This document shows, piece after piece, positions 1-7,671 of a stretch of DNA of 34,853 nt. The stretch's first letter is position 1, and each line of letters begins with the position of its first letter. Under the pieces are notes generated by a model. It ran no database searches. It worked only from the letters and a program-made list of their open reading frames with translations, and was not told the DNA's origin. Made by a program: the position numbers and the translations under genes. The stretch lies in IMG/VR virus record IMGVR_UViG_3300047189_000043, positions 1-34,853 of that record. The stretch is one strand, 5' to 3'. The stretch comes from a virus.

Positions 1-327
1 ATTTTAATTTCTTGTAAAAAAGAAAATTATAATCCTGAAAGTAACAATTTTGTTACGTATTATGCATTCTGCTCAAAAGTTAATTTCAAAGTATCTTATC
101 TTAATGAATATGGTATTTTGAAAAATACTTCAACGCTTAAAAATCGTTGGGATACTACATTTAAAAGTATACATAATAATACTTGGCAGATGATAGTTAA
201 AACTGATTCAGTCGATGCTTTTTTGTATGGTGCTATAGGTGTTAATCTATTAATCAGAGACATTCAAACAATTGACACTACGAAAGTTGATAATAATCAG
301 ATCATTTGCAATTTTAAGATGGATTAA
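1..327 (+). CDS. Partial small lipoprotein (5' end outside window)
   Basis: The frame is open from the first base and ends at TAA 325-327, so the N-terminus is missing. The first visible residues, ILISCKKEN, look like the end of a lipoprotein signal peptide: hydrophobic residues, then S-Cys, then a charged linker, so the Cys would be lipidated. The remaining ~100 residues are polar with alternating beta-type hydrophobics and no motif that I recognise; a small beta-sandwich lipoprotein is plausible. It may be a phage-borne accessory gene, or the last host gene before an integrated phage, since a tRNA follows 14 nt later. A TTG at 118 is an internal codon, not the start. Confidence 0.6.
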   Translation: MLISCKKENYNPESNNFVTYYAFCSKVNFKVSYLNEYGILKNTSTLKNRWDTTFKSIHNNTWQMIVKTDSVDAFLYGAIGVNLLIRDIQTIDTTKVDNNQIICNFKMD

Positions 328-336
328 TTATCTTTG
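305..336 (+). promoter_or_regulatory. Bacteroidota-type promoter for the tRNA operon
   Basis: TTTG at 305-308 and TATCTTTG at 329-336 are separated by 20 nt, a full match to the Bacteroidota consensus (TTTG, 19-21 nt, TAnnTTTG). The expected start point, a few bases after 336, falls at the 5' end of the tRNA (341). The -33 element lies within the last codons of the upstream lipoprotein gene. Confidence 0.75.
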
Positions 337-340
337 TGTT

Positions 341-413
341 TGCGCGGTGGTGTAAATGGTCAGCACGATAGCCTCATAAACTATTGATCTAGGTTCGAAT
401 CCTGGCCTCGCTA
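341..413 (+). tRNA. tRNA-Met-like (anticodon CAU), partly degenerate
   Basis: A cloverleaf can be drawn. The D stem is GTGT 350-353 with GCAC 363-366 and a loop containing GG. The anticodon stem is 368-372/380-384 with loop CTCATAA and anticodon CAT at 375-377. The T stem is CTAGG/CCTGG around loop TTCGAAT (394-400). The acceptor strands 341-347 and 406-412 pair at five of seven positions, with mismatches at 1:72 and 5:68, and the anticodon stem has one C-A mismatch (31:39). CCA is not encoded. CAU could be Met, or Ile if C34 is modified. The mismatches leave it open whether it is charged or is a decayed or att-site copy. Confidence 0.7.
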
Positions 414-427
414 CTAAAAAAAAGGTT

Positions 428-667
428 ATGAAAAATGAAATTTTTAAATTAACCGAAAAATGTTTTTTGAGTATTAAAAATGGTAATAATCATATTCGGC
501 ACGGATATTCAAAAAATAAAAAGTACCTCAGACTATTCCAAATTCAAAAAAATGAAATAATTTTATTGAAAAATGAAAAGACCGGAGAAATTATCGAAAA
601 ACTTTTTAAAAGTATAAAAGTCTTTGAAATTGACAACAAAAGTATTTTTGAAGTAACATTTGAATGA
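428..667 (+). CDS. Hypothetical protein, 79 aa
   Basis: ATG 428 lies 14 nt after the tRNA, and the stop overlaps the next start (ATGA 664-667), so the gene is co-transcribed with the tRNA and the ParB-like gene. The product is Lys/Ile-rich (about one fifth Lys), with predicted beta strands and no motif, signal peptide or membrane segment. I do not recognise the family. Confidence 0.6.
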   Translation: MKNEIFKLTEKCFLSIKNGNNHIRHGYSKNKKYLRLFQIQKNEIILLKNEKTGEIIEKLFKSIKVFEIDNKSIFEVTFE

Positions 668-1209
668 GTAAAATTAAGTTAGACAGGCATAATTATCGCC
701 TACATGATGATAAAAATAAACAACTGATAAAAAAATCAGTTGACGAGTTGGGTGCAGGTAGATCAATTCTTATTGATTCTGATAATGAAATTATTGCCGG
801 TAATGGGGTATTTGAACAATGGGGGGACCGCCCGGTTAAAGTAGTAGAAACTGACGGAAGCGAACTTATTGTTGTTAAGAGAAATGACTTAAAAACTGAT
901 GATGAAAAGCGAAAAAAATTAGCTATTTTAGATAATAGCACCTCTGATTTGAGTACCTTCGATTTTAAATTATTGAAAACTGATTTTGATGTTCAGGAAA
1001 TTGAAGATTTAGGGATTGAAATAAACGCAGGTTTTTTTGAAAAATTTGAAGCAAGTGCCAAAAAGGCAATCGAAAAAATACCATACCCTATTACAATTGT
1101 AGTCGACGAGACTGATTACGAAATTTGGCAAAAGGTTAAAAATAAAATGAATGAAACTAATGATTTAAAAGCATTTATGAAAATATTCAAAACCTTAAAG
1201 GATGAATGA
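664..1209 (+). CDS. ParB N-terminal-domain-like protein
   Basis: 181 aa. Residues ~5-90 resemble the ParB/sulfiredoxin-like fold: an N-terminal segment of the type 'RLHDDKNKQLIKKSV', then GAGRSILID and IIAGNGVFEQ, the usual ParB 'GxxxPhhVD..G.IhxGxxR' region in the variant seen in phage proteins near terminases. The C-terminal half is acidic and lysine-rich with no recognised domain. Phage ParB-fold proteins have been linked to DNA binding, nuclease activity and base modification; which applies here cannot be read from the sequence. It overlaps both neighbours (4 and 8 nt), suggesting translational coupling with the radical-SAM gene downstream. Confidence 0.75.
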   Translation: MSKIKLDRHNYRLHDDKNKQLIKKSVDELGAGRSILIDSDNEIIAGNGVFEQWGDRPVKVVETDGSELIVVKRNDLKTDDEKRKKLAILDNSTSDLSTFDFKLLKTDFDVQEIEDLGIEINAGFFEKFEASAKKAIEKIPYPITIVVDETDYEIWQKVKNKMNETNDLKAFMKIFKTLKDE

Positions 1210-2386
1210 TTTTATAGGAGAATTTCTATTCCACCCAGCCCCGATTGAGGTAAGCGGAAATACTTGTTCGCATAATTGCAATTATTGCTTTGCGAACATC
1301 AGGAAAAATGAAAGGGTAGTAGATTTAAAAAAGTTTATAAGGTTCTGCAATAAAACAGACCCGGTAAGTTATATAGATAACTTAATAGCGGAAGAATATC
1401 CTATTTGCATAAGTAATAAAACAGATCCGTTCAGCACAAGTAATTATATACATACGATAGCTATGTGCCAACAATTAACAAAATTAAAAAATGGCATATT
1501 TTTTCAGACCAAAACTGGAAAAGGATTATGGGAGTGTGAAAAAATATTGGATCGGAAAAACATCATTTGGTATATTACTATAACGACAATTAGAGAAGAA
1601 ATAAGAAAACGGATTGAACCCGGGGCCCCGTCAACCGATGAAAGGTTAAAAACAGCGCAAGAACTTAAGAAAAAAGGCTATCATGTTATTATAGCTTTAA
1701 ATCCATTGCTTGAGGAGTGGATGCCTAAAGCGGATTTATATAAACTATTAGGGATATTAAATAATATAGGGCTAAATTATATTTGTCTTGAGGCTTTACA
1801 TTTAAATAGAAAAGAAGTTGATAATTTTACACCAGCCCGTTTAAAGTCTTTTAATCCGTCTGAAATTGAGTATGCAACATCAAAAGGATTTCAAAATTAT
1901 GTGAAGGAAGTTATTCCATTGCTGATTAAGGAGAATTTTCATGTTGTTAAATTAGGAATGCCATATCCGACGAAGTTTTATGAACCTATAAAAAAGTGGT
2001 TTGGCCATATATTCCCTAATCAGTATGATATTATAAATCACTGTTATAATACTAAATTGATTGGAAATGTTACGTTTGATTTGTTTTATGAACTTTCAGT
2101 TGATAATAAGCCATTTTTTGAAAGGCATTTTAATAGGGCTAATTCATATATCATAAAACAATCCATGCGAGCTTGGGCAGATAGCAAGGAAGCAAAAAAA
2201 ATAGATACTCTAAAAGAAGTATTGAGATTTATGTGGAATACAAAAATAATGAAGGGATCACTTCAGAACAATCAAACGTTTCGAACCCTAATTAAGGGTG
2301 GGAAAACTTTGAAAGATGAGGAAAATAACTTAATATTGTATTTTGATGGGGGAGTATACCCTAACGATCGGAGTATTAACATTTAA
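1202..2386 (+). CDS. Radical SAM protein (spore-photoproduct-lyase-like architecture)
   Basis: 394 aa. The cluster-binding motif CxxxCxxC is intact at Cys22, Cys26 and Cys29 (CSHNCNYC), near the N-terminus as in radical-SAM enzymes that bind a 4Fe-4S cluster and S-adenosylmethionine. Downstream, ISNKTDPFS and FFQTKTGKG match the strand/loop pattern of the SPL-like and phage radical-SAM groups. The remainder fits a TIM-barrel of usual length. The substrate is unknown. Overlap with the ParB-fold gene suggests the two act together, possibly on DNA or a nucleotide; that is inference. The gene is followed by an intrinsic terminator at 2452-2477. Confidence 0.8.
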   Translation: MNDFIGEFLFHPAPIEVSGNTCSHNCNYCFANIRKNERVVDLKKFIRFCNKTDPVSYIDNLIAEEYPICISNKTDPFSTSNYIHTIAMCQQLTKLKNGIFFQTKTGKGLWECEKILDRKNIIWYITITTIREEIRKRIEPGAPSTDERLKTAQELKKKGYHVIIALNPLLEEWMPKADLYKLLGILNNIGLNYICLEALHLNRKEVDNFTPARLKSFNPSEIEYATSKGFQNYVKEVIPLLIKENFHVVKLGMPYPTKFYEPIKKWFGHIFPNQYDIINHCYNTKLIGNVTFDLFYELSVDNKPFFERHFNRANSYIIKQSMRAWADSKEAKKIDTLKEVLRFMWNTKIMKGSLQNNQTFRTLIKGGKTLKDEENNLILYFDGGVYPNDRSINI

Positions 2387-2461
2387 ATGTTTAGCTATGA
2401 AAAGAGTAGAAAAAGACATCCTTACATGGGGTGGAGCGTGGTATTAATACGAAGGGGCTAA
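2387..2461 (+). CDS. Possible micro-ORF, 24 aa
   Basis: ATG 2387 directly follows the TAA of the radical-SAM gene (TAAATG), allowing reinitiation. The 24-residue product begins MFSYEKSRKRH and is very basic. Its stop codon lies inside the terminator stem. There is no homology evidence and it may be chance. Confidence 0.2.
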   Translation: MFSYEKSRKRHPYMGWSVVLIRRG

Positions 2462-2477
2462 TAAATGCCCCTTTTTT
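2452..2477 (+). terminator. Intrinsic terminator after the ParB/radical-SAM operon
   Basis: Stem AAGGGGC (2452-2458) pairs with GCCCCTT (2467-2473) around an 8-nt loop, with a T-run at 2472-2477. It separates the first operon from the late (terminase) operon. Confidence 0.8.
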
Positions 2478-2507
2478 ATTTAGTTAAGGAAATTTAACTT
2501 ATCTTTG
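2475..2507 (+). promoter_or_regulatory. Promoter of the late/structural operon
   Basis: A perfect -7 box TATCTTTG is at 2500-2507, identical to the one before the tRNA. The -33 box is weaker: TTTA at 2475-2478 with 21-nt spacing. ATG of the terminase small subunit follows 17 nt after the -7 box, giving a very short leader. No other promoter of similar quality is seen until 22532. Confidence 0.6.
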
Positions 2508-2524
2508 TTTTATAAAATTTCTAA

Positions 2525-3076
2525 ATGAATTCTAAGAAAGAAAAAATAAAAGAATATGCTAAGTCTTTATTCTTAGAGGTTAATGCGGAAGGTAAGAAAA
2601 TTAATACTTGGGAGGCTATTTCTAAGAATATTCTAAAGAAGTTCAAATTAGAAATTCATTTTACAACCATTCAAAAATGGTCAAAACGTTATGACTGGGA
2701 AATTACTTTTGAAAAGCTTAAAATGGCCGGTATTGAGCGAGGCAAAGAACAATTACAGCAAAAGGAAAATCAGATCATAGACGAGAAGGCTAATACAATT
2801 GCCGATATATACCAAGCTAATAAAAGGCTTCAAAAATTAGCCCAACAAACTATTTTGGCACAGATGACAGGGCAAAAACTTACGGATAAAGACGGTAATA
2901 TAATAAATTGCAATGTTGGGAATACTGATGTTATTCGGCTAATTCAGCATTCGGAAAATACTCTTTTGAATTTACATAATAAGGGAATAAAGCCTATAGA
3001 TAAATTACCGACTATCATCATTCAGGATTTGCAGACACAAAAAGAGATTGAAAAACTAATAACTCCAGAAAAATGA
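2525..3076 (+). CDS. terS: Terminase small subunit-like DNA-binding protein
   Basis: 183 aa. The N-terminal ~60 residues look like a helix-turn-helix domain (INTWEAISKNILKKF, then FTTIQKWSKRYDWE) of the kind that opens phage small terminases. A central helical, Gln/Lys-rich segment (~75-130) fits the oligomerisation helices. It is first in the operon and two genes upstream of an unmistakable large terminase. The role would be recognition of packaging sites and recruitment of TerL. The identity is by position and architecture. Confidence 0.75.
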   Translation: MNSKKEKIKEYAKSLFLEVNAEGKKINTWEAISKNILKKFKLEIHFTTIQKWSKRYDWEITFEKLKMAGIERGKEQLQQKENQIIDEKANTIADIYQANKRLQKLAQQTILAQMTGQKLTDKDGNIINCNVGNTDVIRLIQHSENTLLNLHNKGIKPIDKLPTIIIQDLQTQKEIEKLITPEK

Positions 3077-3159
3077 TTATAATTTTGGTACTAGCGACAG
3101 CATGGTTTGTTTGTATTTTATTAATAGCATTAAGTACACTCCCGATAAAACAAAAATGA
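3073..3159 (+). CDS. Tiny membrane peptide (28 aa) between terminase genes
   Basis: ATG 3073 overlaps the TGA of the small terminase (ATGA), the arrangement seen in translationally coupled genes. The product begins MIIILVLATAWFVCILLIA and is one hydrophobic helix of ~20 residues followed by a short basic tail (KQK). The stop is at 3157-3159, 38 nt before the large terminase start. Its function is unknown. The coupling, and a second similar case at 5401-5472, argue against chance. Confidence 0.5.
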   Translation: MIIILVLATAWFVCILLIALSTLPIKQK

Positions 3160-3197
3160 ATTGAAGTAAAACGGCAAAAAAACTTTCAAAATGAAAT

Positions 3198-4358
3198 ATG
3201 AAAACGACCAACGTATTCAGTCGTAATATTTTAGCTTACAATAATCACATACCTATCATTGCCAACCAGGGAGGCCAGGGTTCCTCGAAAACTATTTCTA
3301 TTCTTCAGATACTTTATCTCATAGCAAAATATCATAAAAAATTTATAACGATTTCTTCTTTTGCCTTGCCTCATCTAAAAGATGGCGCAATGAAAGATTT
3401 TAACATGATCCTCCTAGAAGAAGGGATTTATCCAGATAATATATGCAACAGATCAGAATCAAAGTATTATATCGAAAAATCTGAAATCGAGTTTGTTGGG
3501 ATTGAAGGGAACGAGGCAAAGGCCACGGGACCCAGGCGGGATATTTTGTTTATGAATGAAGCTAATCGACGTATTAAATATGAGATATTTGATTTGATGA
3601 ATTCTCGTACCCATGATTGCACCTTCATAGATTTCAACCCCAGTGCTGAGTTTTGGTTCCATGATAAAATAGTTCCTAATTTTAAGAATGAACTTATTAA
3701 GTCTACATTTAGGGATAACCCCTACCTTCCAGAACGTGAACTTCAAAATATTTTAATGAAGAAAAATAAACCAGGGTTTGAGAACTGGTGGAAGGTATAC
3801 GGTGAGGGAGAGCTTGGCCAACTTGAGGGTGCAATATTAACTAACTGGAAATATGGGGAGTTTGATAATACCTTGCCATTTATTTATGGATTAGATGTAG
3901 GGGTCAAACATCATGACGCACTGATAAAAATAGCCGTTGATCGAAGTAAAAGTTTGATCTATGCGAAAGAAGAAATTTATTTAACAGGATTGTCTACTAT
4001 TAAATTGGGCGAAATAATCAAAACAAAAGTTTTAGAAAAAAAACTTATCATAATTGATTCTGCGGCATTGAGAACTAAGTTAGATTTAGAAGGGCAAGGT
4101 TTTAATATACAATCTGTTGTAAAAGGTCTTATTGTTGAAGATGTTAAAATGCTATTAGATTGGCAGATCATAGTTGATCCGTCATCGACTAACTTGGCTC
4201 ACAACCTGAATAATTGGCTATGGTTGGATAAAAAAGGAGAGGTTCCAATGGACGAAGAGGACGATTGTATAGACGCGCTCAGGTATGCCGCTCGTACCCT
4301 TATAAAACCTAAAGCTACTCAAACCGGCCACAAATCCATAACCTATGCTCGTCGTTGA
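3198..4358 (+). CDS. terL: Terminase large subunit
   Basis: 386 aa ATPase-nuclease that drives DNA into the prohead. Walker A is GGQGSSKT (25-32). Walker B with the catalytic Glu is DILFMNEAN (D115-N123). The C-terminal RNase H-like nuclease shows the first acidic site in YGLDVGVKHHD (~232-242), a second strand LIIIDSA (~283-289) and a late acidic cluster DEEDDCIDALRYAAR (~352-366). The length is typical for the compact Terminase_3/PBSX-like group. ATG 3198 is chosen because the Walker A lies at the expected distance; an ATG at 3191 is in another frame. Confidence 0.95.
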   Translation: MKTTNVFSRNILAYNNHIPIIANQGGQGSSKTISILQILYLIAKYHKKFITISSFALPHLKDGAMKDFNMILLEEGIYPDNICNRSESKYYIEKSEIEFVGIEGNEAKATGPRRDILFMNEANRRIKYEIFDLMNSRTHDCTFIDFNPSAEFWFHDKIVPNFKNELIKSTFRDNPYLPERELQNILMKKNKPGFENWWKVYGEGELGQLEGAILTNWKYGEFDNTLPFIYGLDVGVKHHDALIKIAVDRSKSLIYAKEEIYLTGLSTIKLGEIIKTKVLEKKLIIIDSAALRTKLDLEGQGFNIQSVVKGLIVEDVKMLLDWQIIVDPSSTNLAHNLNNWLWLDKKGEVPMDEEDDCIDALRYAARTLIKPKATQTGHKSITYARR

Positions 4359-4893
4359 TAGAATTACTTTTTTAGAGTACATTCAATTAGAAGATAAATC
4401 AGTCTATGATTTCTGGATGAAATATGCCTATGAATGCCAGGCAAAAGATGTCTTCGGAGTAGGGGATTTTATGAAACTACCTTTCGGCTTTATCAAAGAT
4501 CAACAATACGAATTAACAAAAGGAATGGGGTGGGAAAAAATGCTCGATGCATTTTCTATCCTGACAAAAAAAACAGTCAAACAACTTGTTAAATATCCGT
4601 TATTAGAAATTTGTCAGTTCAAAAATTATTTCCTGGCAGAAATGGAGAAAATAAACATGGTCGAATCAGAGACGTTAAGTCATTCGGCTGATAAAAAGGA
4701 AATCGCAGCCGGAATAGATCGGTTCAATGTCCTGGGCGCGTATCTTCAAATCGAATCGTTAGCCGGAAATGATGTGCTTAAAATAGAATCAGTTAAGAAA
4801 TTGCCTTATGAAACCTGTTACCTATGGCTTTACTCTCAGTCATTAAAAGCTGACTATCAACATGATTATATACATGTTAATAAGCCTGCCTAA
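4345..4893 (+). CDS. Hypothetical phage protein, 182 aa
   Basis: It starts 14 nt inside terL. The product is mostly helical, with aromatic-rich segments (VYDFWMKYAYECQ, PYETCYLWLYSQ) and no catalytic motif. Its position between the terminase and small neck/tail genes suggests a morphogenesis role, but I do not recognise the family. Confidence 0.65.
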   Translation: MLVVDRITFLEYIQLEDKSVYDFWMKYAYECQAKDVFGVGDFMKLPFGFIKDQQYELTKGMGWEKMLDAFSILTKKTVKQLVKYPLLEICQFKNYFLAEMEKINMVESETLSHSADKKEIAAGIDRFNVLGAYLQIESLAGNDVLKIESVKKLPYETCYLWLYSQSLKADYQHDYIHVNKPA

Positions 4894-4945
4894 TTTTATT
4901 TGTATAATACTAAACTAATTGGTAATATTGCTAAAATTATTAGCA

Positions 4946-5404
4946 ATGACAAGATTTGATTTAATTGGTGCTTTAAATACTTATGCTGCGAGTAAATCGT
5001 GGCATTTTTTATATGGTACATCCTTTTATCAAAATATAGAAGCTGATGAGGCTTACTTAAACGGTGAACTAATTCTCGGCGCTGATTTCAACGCGCATCC
5101 TGTTTATGGCAAGGGAATGGGAATAACCGAAATACAATATTCAGGGATACTTTTATTAGGTAGAAAATTTGATAATGATGGGACGACTGGTCAGAGCGAC
5201 GGTACTCCGGCGGACTTAGATGAATCAATGTATCAAAAGTATACGCGAAGATTACTTTATCTTATGACATCTTTAGACACAGCGATAAAAGCTATTGCTT
5301 GCGCGAATGAACTTTCGGTTACCGGGTGTGAAATGAAAATGGACATCAATAAATTTGATACGAACATTGATTTTGTTGCGGCTACTATAACTTTTGTGCA
5401 ATGA
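4946..5404 (+). CDS. Putative small virion protein, 152 aa
   Basis: I use ATG 4946 (MTRFDLIGAL). An upstream TTG at 4919 is in frame but would add a poor extension. The protein has mixed beta/alpha character with the segment ILGADFNAHPVYGKGMG and ends in a beta strand. Size and position fit a neck or tail-terminator component, but no family is recognised. Its stop overlaps the ATG of a tiny hydrophobic ORF (ATGA at 5401-5404). Confidence 0.6.
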   Translation: MTRFDLIGALNTYAASKSWHFLYGTSFYQNIEADEAYLNGELILGADFNAHPVYGKGMGITEIQYSGILLLGRKFDNDGTTGQSDGTPADLDESMYQKYTRRLLYLMTSLDTAIKAIACANELSVTGCEMKMDINKFDTNIDFVAATITFVQ

Positions 5405-5472
5405 AATTAATTCTATCAATAATATTTACATTATCAATATATTATATTTTAATCATAATGATTTGCCCATGA
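5401..5472 (+). CDS. Tiny membrane peptide, 23 aa
   Basis: ATG 5401 overlaps the preceding TGA and the stop TGA 5470-5472 overlaps the next ATG (5469), so it is coupled on both sides. The product is one hydrophobic helix (MKLILSIIFTLSIYYILIIM) ending ICP. It is the second such peptide in this operon after 3073-3159. It could be a real membrane peptide, or a bridge that keeps ribosomes moving between the flanking genes. Confidence 0.45.
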   Translation: MKLILSIIFTLSIYYILIIMICP

Positions 5473-5966
5473 CAATTAAAGAAAAAATAGATACATGGCT
5501 GGAGGATGCAAGAAAAGACTTAGCTGAAAACTATAAAAAAATAGAGCCTTATGGTATTTTTTCAAGGGATGAGGATTGGGGATCTCTTTTAGAACCAAAA
5601 TTTGAAGAAGAAAACGGAAGGTTACATGTAAAAATGTTAGGTCCTTATTATACCTATTGGTTAGAACATGGCCGGGGTCCTACCAAAAATCCAACACCTC
5701 ATGTTCCTACCGTTAGAGAAGTTGTTTATAGATGGATAAAAAAATATAATATACAATCTAAAGACCCTAAATATAATCAAAAAACATTAGCTTTTTTTAT
5801 ATCCAGATCAATTCATAAGTACGGAATAAAAGTACCAGGGAAATACAATCCAGGCGGCATTTTAACAAGCGTAATTACAAAGGATCGTGTAACTGAACTT
5901 GTTAAAGAAGTAAACTTTCTTTTTATAGTAGATTTTAAAAGTACAATCATTAAAGAACTAAAATAA
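5469..5966 (+). CDS. HK97 gp10-like neck/tail completion protein (putative)
   Basis: 165 aa from ATG 5469; a TTG 25 codons upstream is in frame but lies within the tiny ORF. The central segment YYTYWLEHGRGPTKNPTP resembles the 'xxxEfGTxxxPapPFl' region of HK97 gp10-type tail-completion proteins, preceded by a long amphipathic helix. Such proteins join or terminate the tail tube. Position between the terminase and tail genes agrees. The match is by motif shape only. Confidence 0.5.
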   Translation: MTIKEKIDTWLEDARKDLAENYKKIEPYGIFSRDEDWGSLLEPKFEEENGRLHVKMLGPYYTYWLEHGRGPTKNPTPHVPTVREVVYRWIKKYNIQSKDPKYNQKTLAFFISRSIHKYGIKVPGKYNPGGILTSVITKDRVTELVKEVNFLFIVDFKSTIIKELK

Positions 5967-7141
5967 TGAGTGTTGAAGCTGTAACTATTTTTCAAGATAA
6001 TATCACGGGTCGCAATGGAAGTGATCTTTTAGCTGTACATTCTCCTCTTATCTTTATAGCAGATGCTGAATATTCAGGCAGTCCGCCTGATTATCTTTAC
6101 GTACATATCTACGATGTGCCAGGTTTAGTTTATTTAGGCTCTTTTAAGATGATCCCTTACAAGGATACGTCTGGAACGCACAGGCAATTTATGTTTATTT
6201 CGGATTCGATTTTGCGAGGATTAATGGAAGATTTTCCGGATTTTGTACAAACTGGCGAATCGTTTGATATTGTGGAAGATATTACCAAACCATTTTATCT
6301 TGTATTTTCAGATTCGACAATTGATGAACCTGACCCTGAGGATATTGGACTTACAATTATGGCATTAACAGGATCAAGACAATTTGGTGACGATCCGAAC
6401 GCTGAAGAAATATATAACAATAGCCTTGATACATATTACGGGGCTGTAAATAAACCTGTGTATGTTTATTTTTATAATGACAATGCTGCAAATGTCTTAA
6501 CTGTTGTGGATCACATACATTATACTAAAACGCAAAATTTTACACGAAATAATTGCACACCTCCCGAAGAGGGATCAATAGTTGCTTATACAAAAATTTA
6601 CACAAGTTATGTAAGCAAGGTCGATCTCGATGCCCAAGTTGCCGCTGATACGGTTAATTATCTTATTGAAGGGCAGGCTTATGCTAACTTAAATGGAACA
6701 TGTTCGATTATTTATTTAAAAGATGAACAATTTGACAACTGGTCAGCAGGTCTTCCGGTTGGCTGGTCAAAATATAATCCATCATCAATAGTTGTTGTTA
6801 ATAATTCCGACAGGGCAGATATTACAATTGATCCTGATCCGGGTATGACAATAACAGCATTGAGATATGTAGATATACTTGATTTTGGATTATATGATTC
6901 TGTCAAAATTATTGTAAAAGTAGATTCAACACCTGAAAGCGAAAATTTCGCATTAATAATGCAAGATCATGATAGCGGTACGTATAACGTACATTATCTC
7001 GTCACTGGATTAAATGAATTTATTATGGTTAAAGGTGTTAATTACCAGGATGGTTGGGATACAATTGGTATTGCCAACTATCCAATTGGCAGTTATCCTA
7101 AAAATATTATTATCGACTATATAACAATACAGGAATTATGA
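5966..7141 (+). CDS. Tail/virion protein with DUF5977-like domain
   Basis: 391 aa. Residues ~190-250 resemble DUF5977 of Bacteroidota proteins: FTRNNCTPPEEGS, a 'YTSYVSKVDLDAQVAAD' segment, then EGQAYANLNGTC, with the paired Cys residues bracketing the domain. The C-terminal ~140 residues (from DEQFDNWSAGLPVGW) read like a jelly-roll carbohydrate-binding module. The N-terminal ~185 residues are beta-rich. A surface or tail-tip role with glycan contact is plausible. ATG 5966 overlaps the previous stop by one base. Confidence 0.6.
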   Translation: MSVEAVTIFQDNITGRNGSDLLAVHSPLIFIADAEYSGSPPDYLYVHIYDVPGLVYLGSFKMIPYKDTSGTHRQFMFISDSILRGLMEDFPDFVQTGESFDIVEDITKPFYLVFSDSTIDEPDPEDIGLTIMALTGSRQFGDDPNAEEIYNNSLDTYYGAVNKPVYVYFYNDNAANVLTVVDHIHYTKTQNFTRNNCTPPEEGSIVAYTKIYTSYVSKVDLDAQVAADTVNYLIEGQAYANLNGTCSIIYLKDEQFDNWSAGLPVGWSKYNPSSIVVVNNSDRADITIDPDPGMTITALRYVDILDFGLYDSVKIIVKVDSTPESENFALIMQDHDSGTYNVHYLVTGLNEFIMVKGVNYQDGWDTIGIANYPIGSYPKNIIIDYITIQEL

Positions 7142-7671
7142 GCACAGTAGGGTATTATAGATATAAATACGATAACCTAACGGAAGGGAATCATACGGCT
7201 TTTTTATTAAACAACGGTACTTATCTTTCTGAAAAATATTTAGTTATTAAATACTGGTGTACTGGACAGCGCCTTATTAAATATTTGGATAAAAGCGGGC
7301 AATACAGATTTTATCCTTTTAATAAATATTGGGAATCAAAAGACAAACCGACCTTGCTAGGCAAAACAAATGAATTGATTACTGATATTTTAACTGCTCA
7401 GTCTAACGCAAAAATAGTAGGTTACAAAAACGAGCGGTCTGTTATGTTGATAGCTGATGAGGTGACAGAAGATGAACTTACTATCTTGTCTCAAATATAT
7501 ACTTCGCCCAGGGTTTATCTTTATATCGGGACAACAACGGACATTGCATCAGATTGGCTCTTGGTCGAGGTCAAAGGAAAAGATTTTCTGAACAAAAGAA
7601 AAAAAGGTAACGTAACCTCAGTAGAAATTGAATGCATTTTACCTGAATGGTTCTCAATTAATATGCTATGA
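7138..7671 (+). CDS. Hypothetical tail protein, 177 aa
   Basis: ATGA overlap with the previous gene and 4-nt overlap with the next. The protein is beta-rich and aromatic-rich (YYRYKYD, YWCTGQRLIKYL, RFYPFNKYW) with a C-terminal strand pair ending in LPEWFS. There is no signal peptide or recognised motif. It sits in the tail block between two larger virion-type proteins; a baseplate or distal-tail role is inferred from position only. Confidence 0.55.
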   Translation: MSTVGYYRYKYDNLTEGNHTAFLLNNGTYLSEKYLVIKYWCTGQRLIKYLDKSGQYRFYPFNKYWESKDKPTLLGKTNELITDILTAQSNAKIVGYKNERSVMLIADEVTEDELTILSQIYTSPRVYLYIGTTTDIASDWLLVEVKGKDFLNKRKKGNVTSVEIECILPEWFSINML

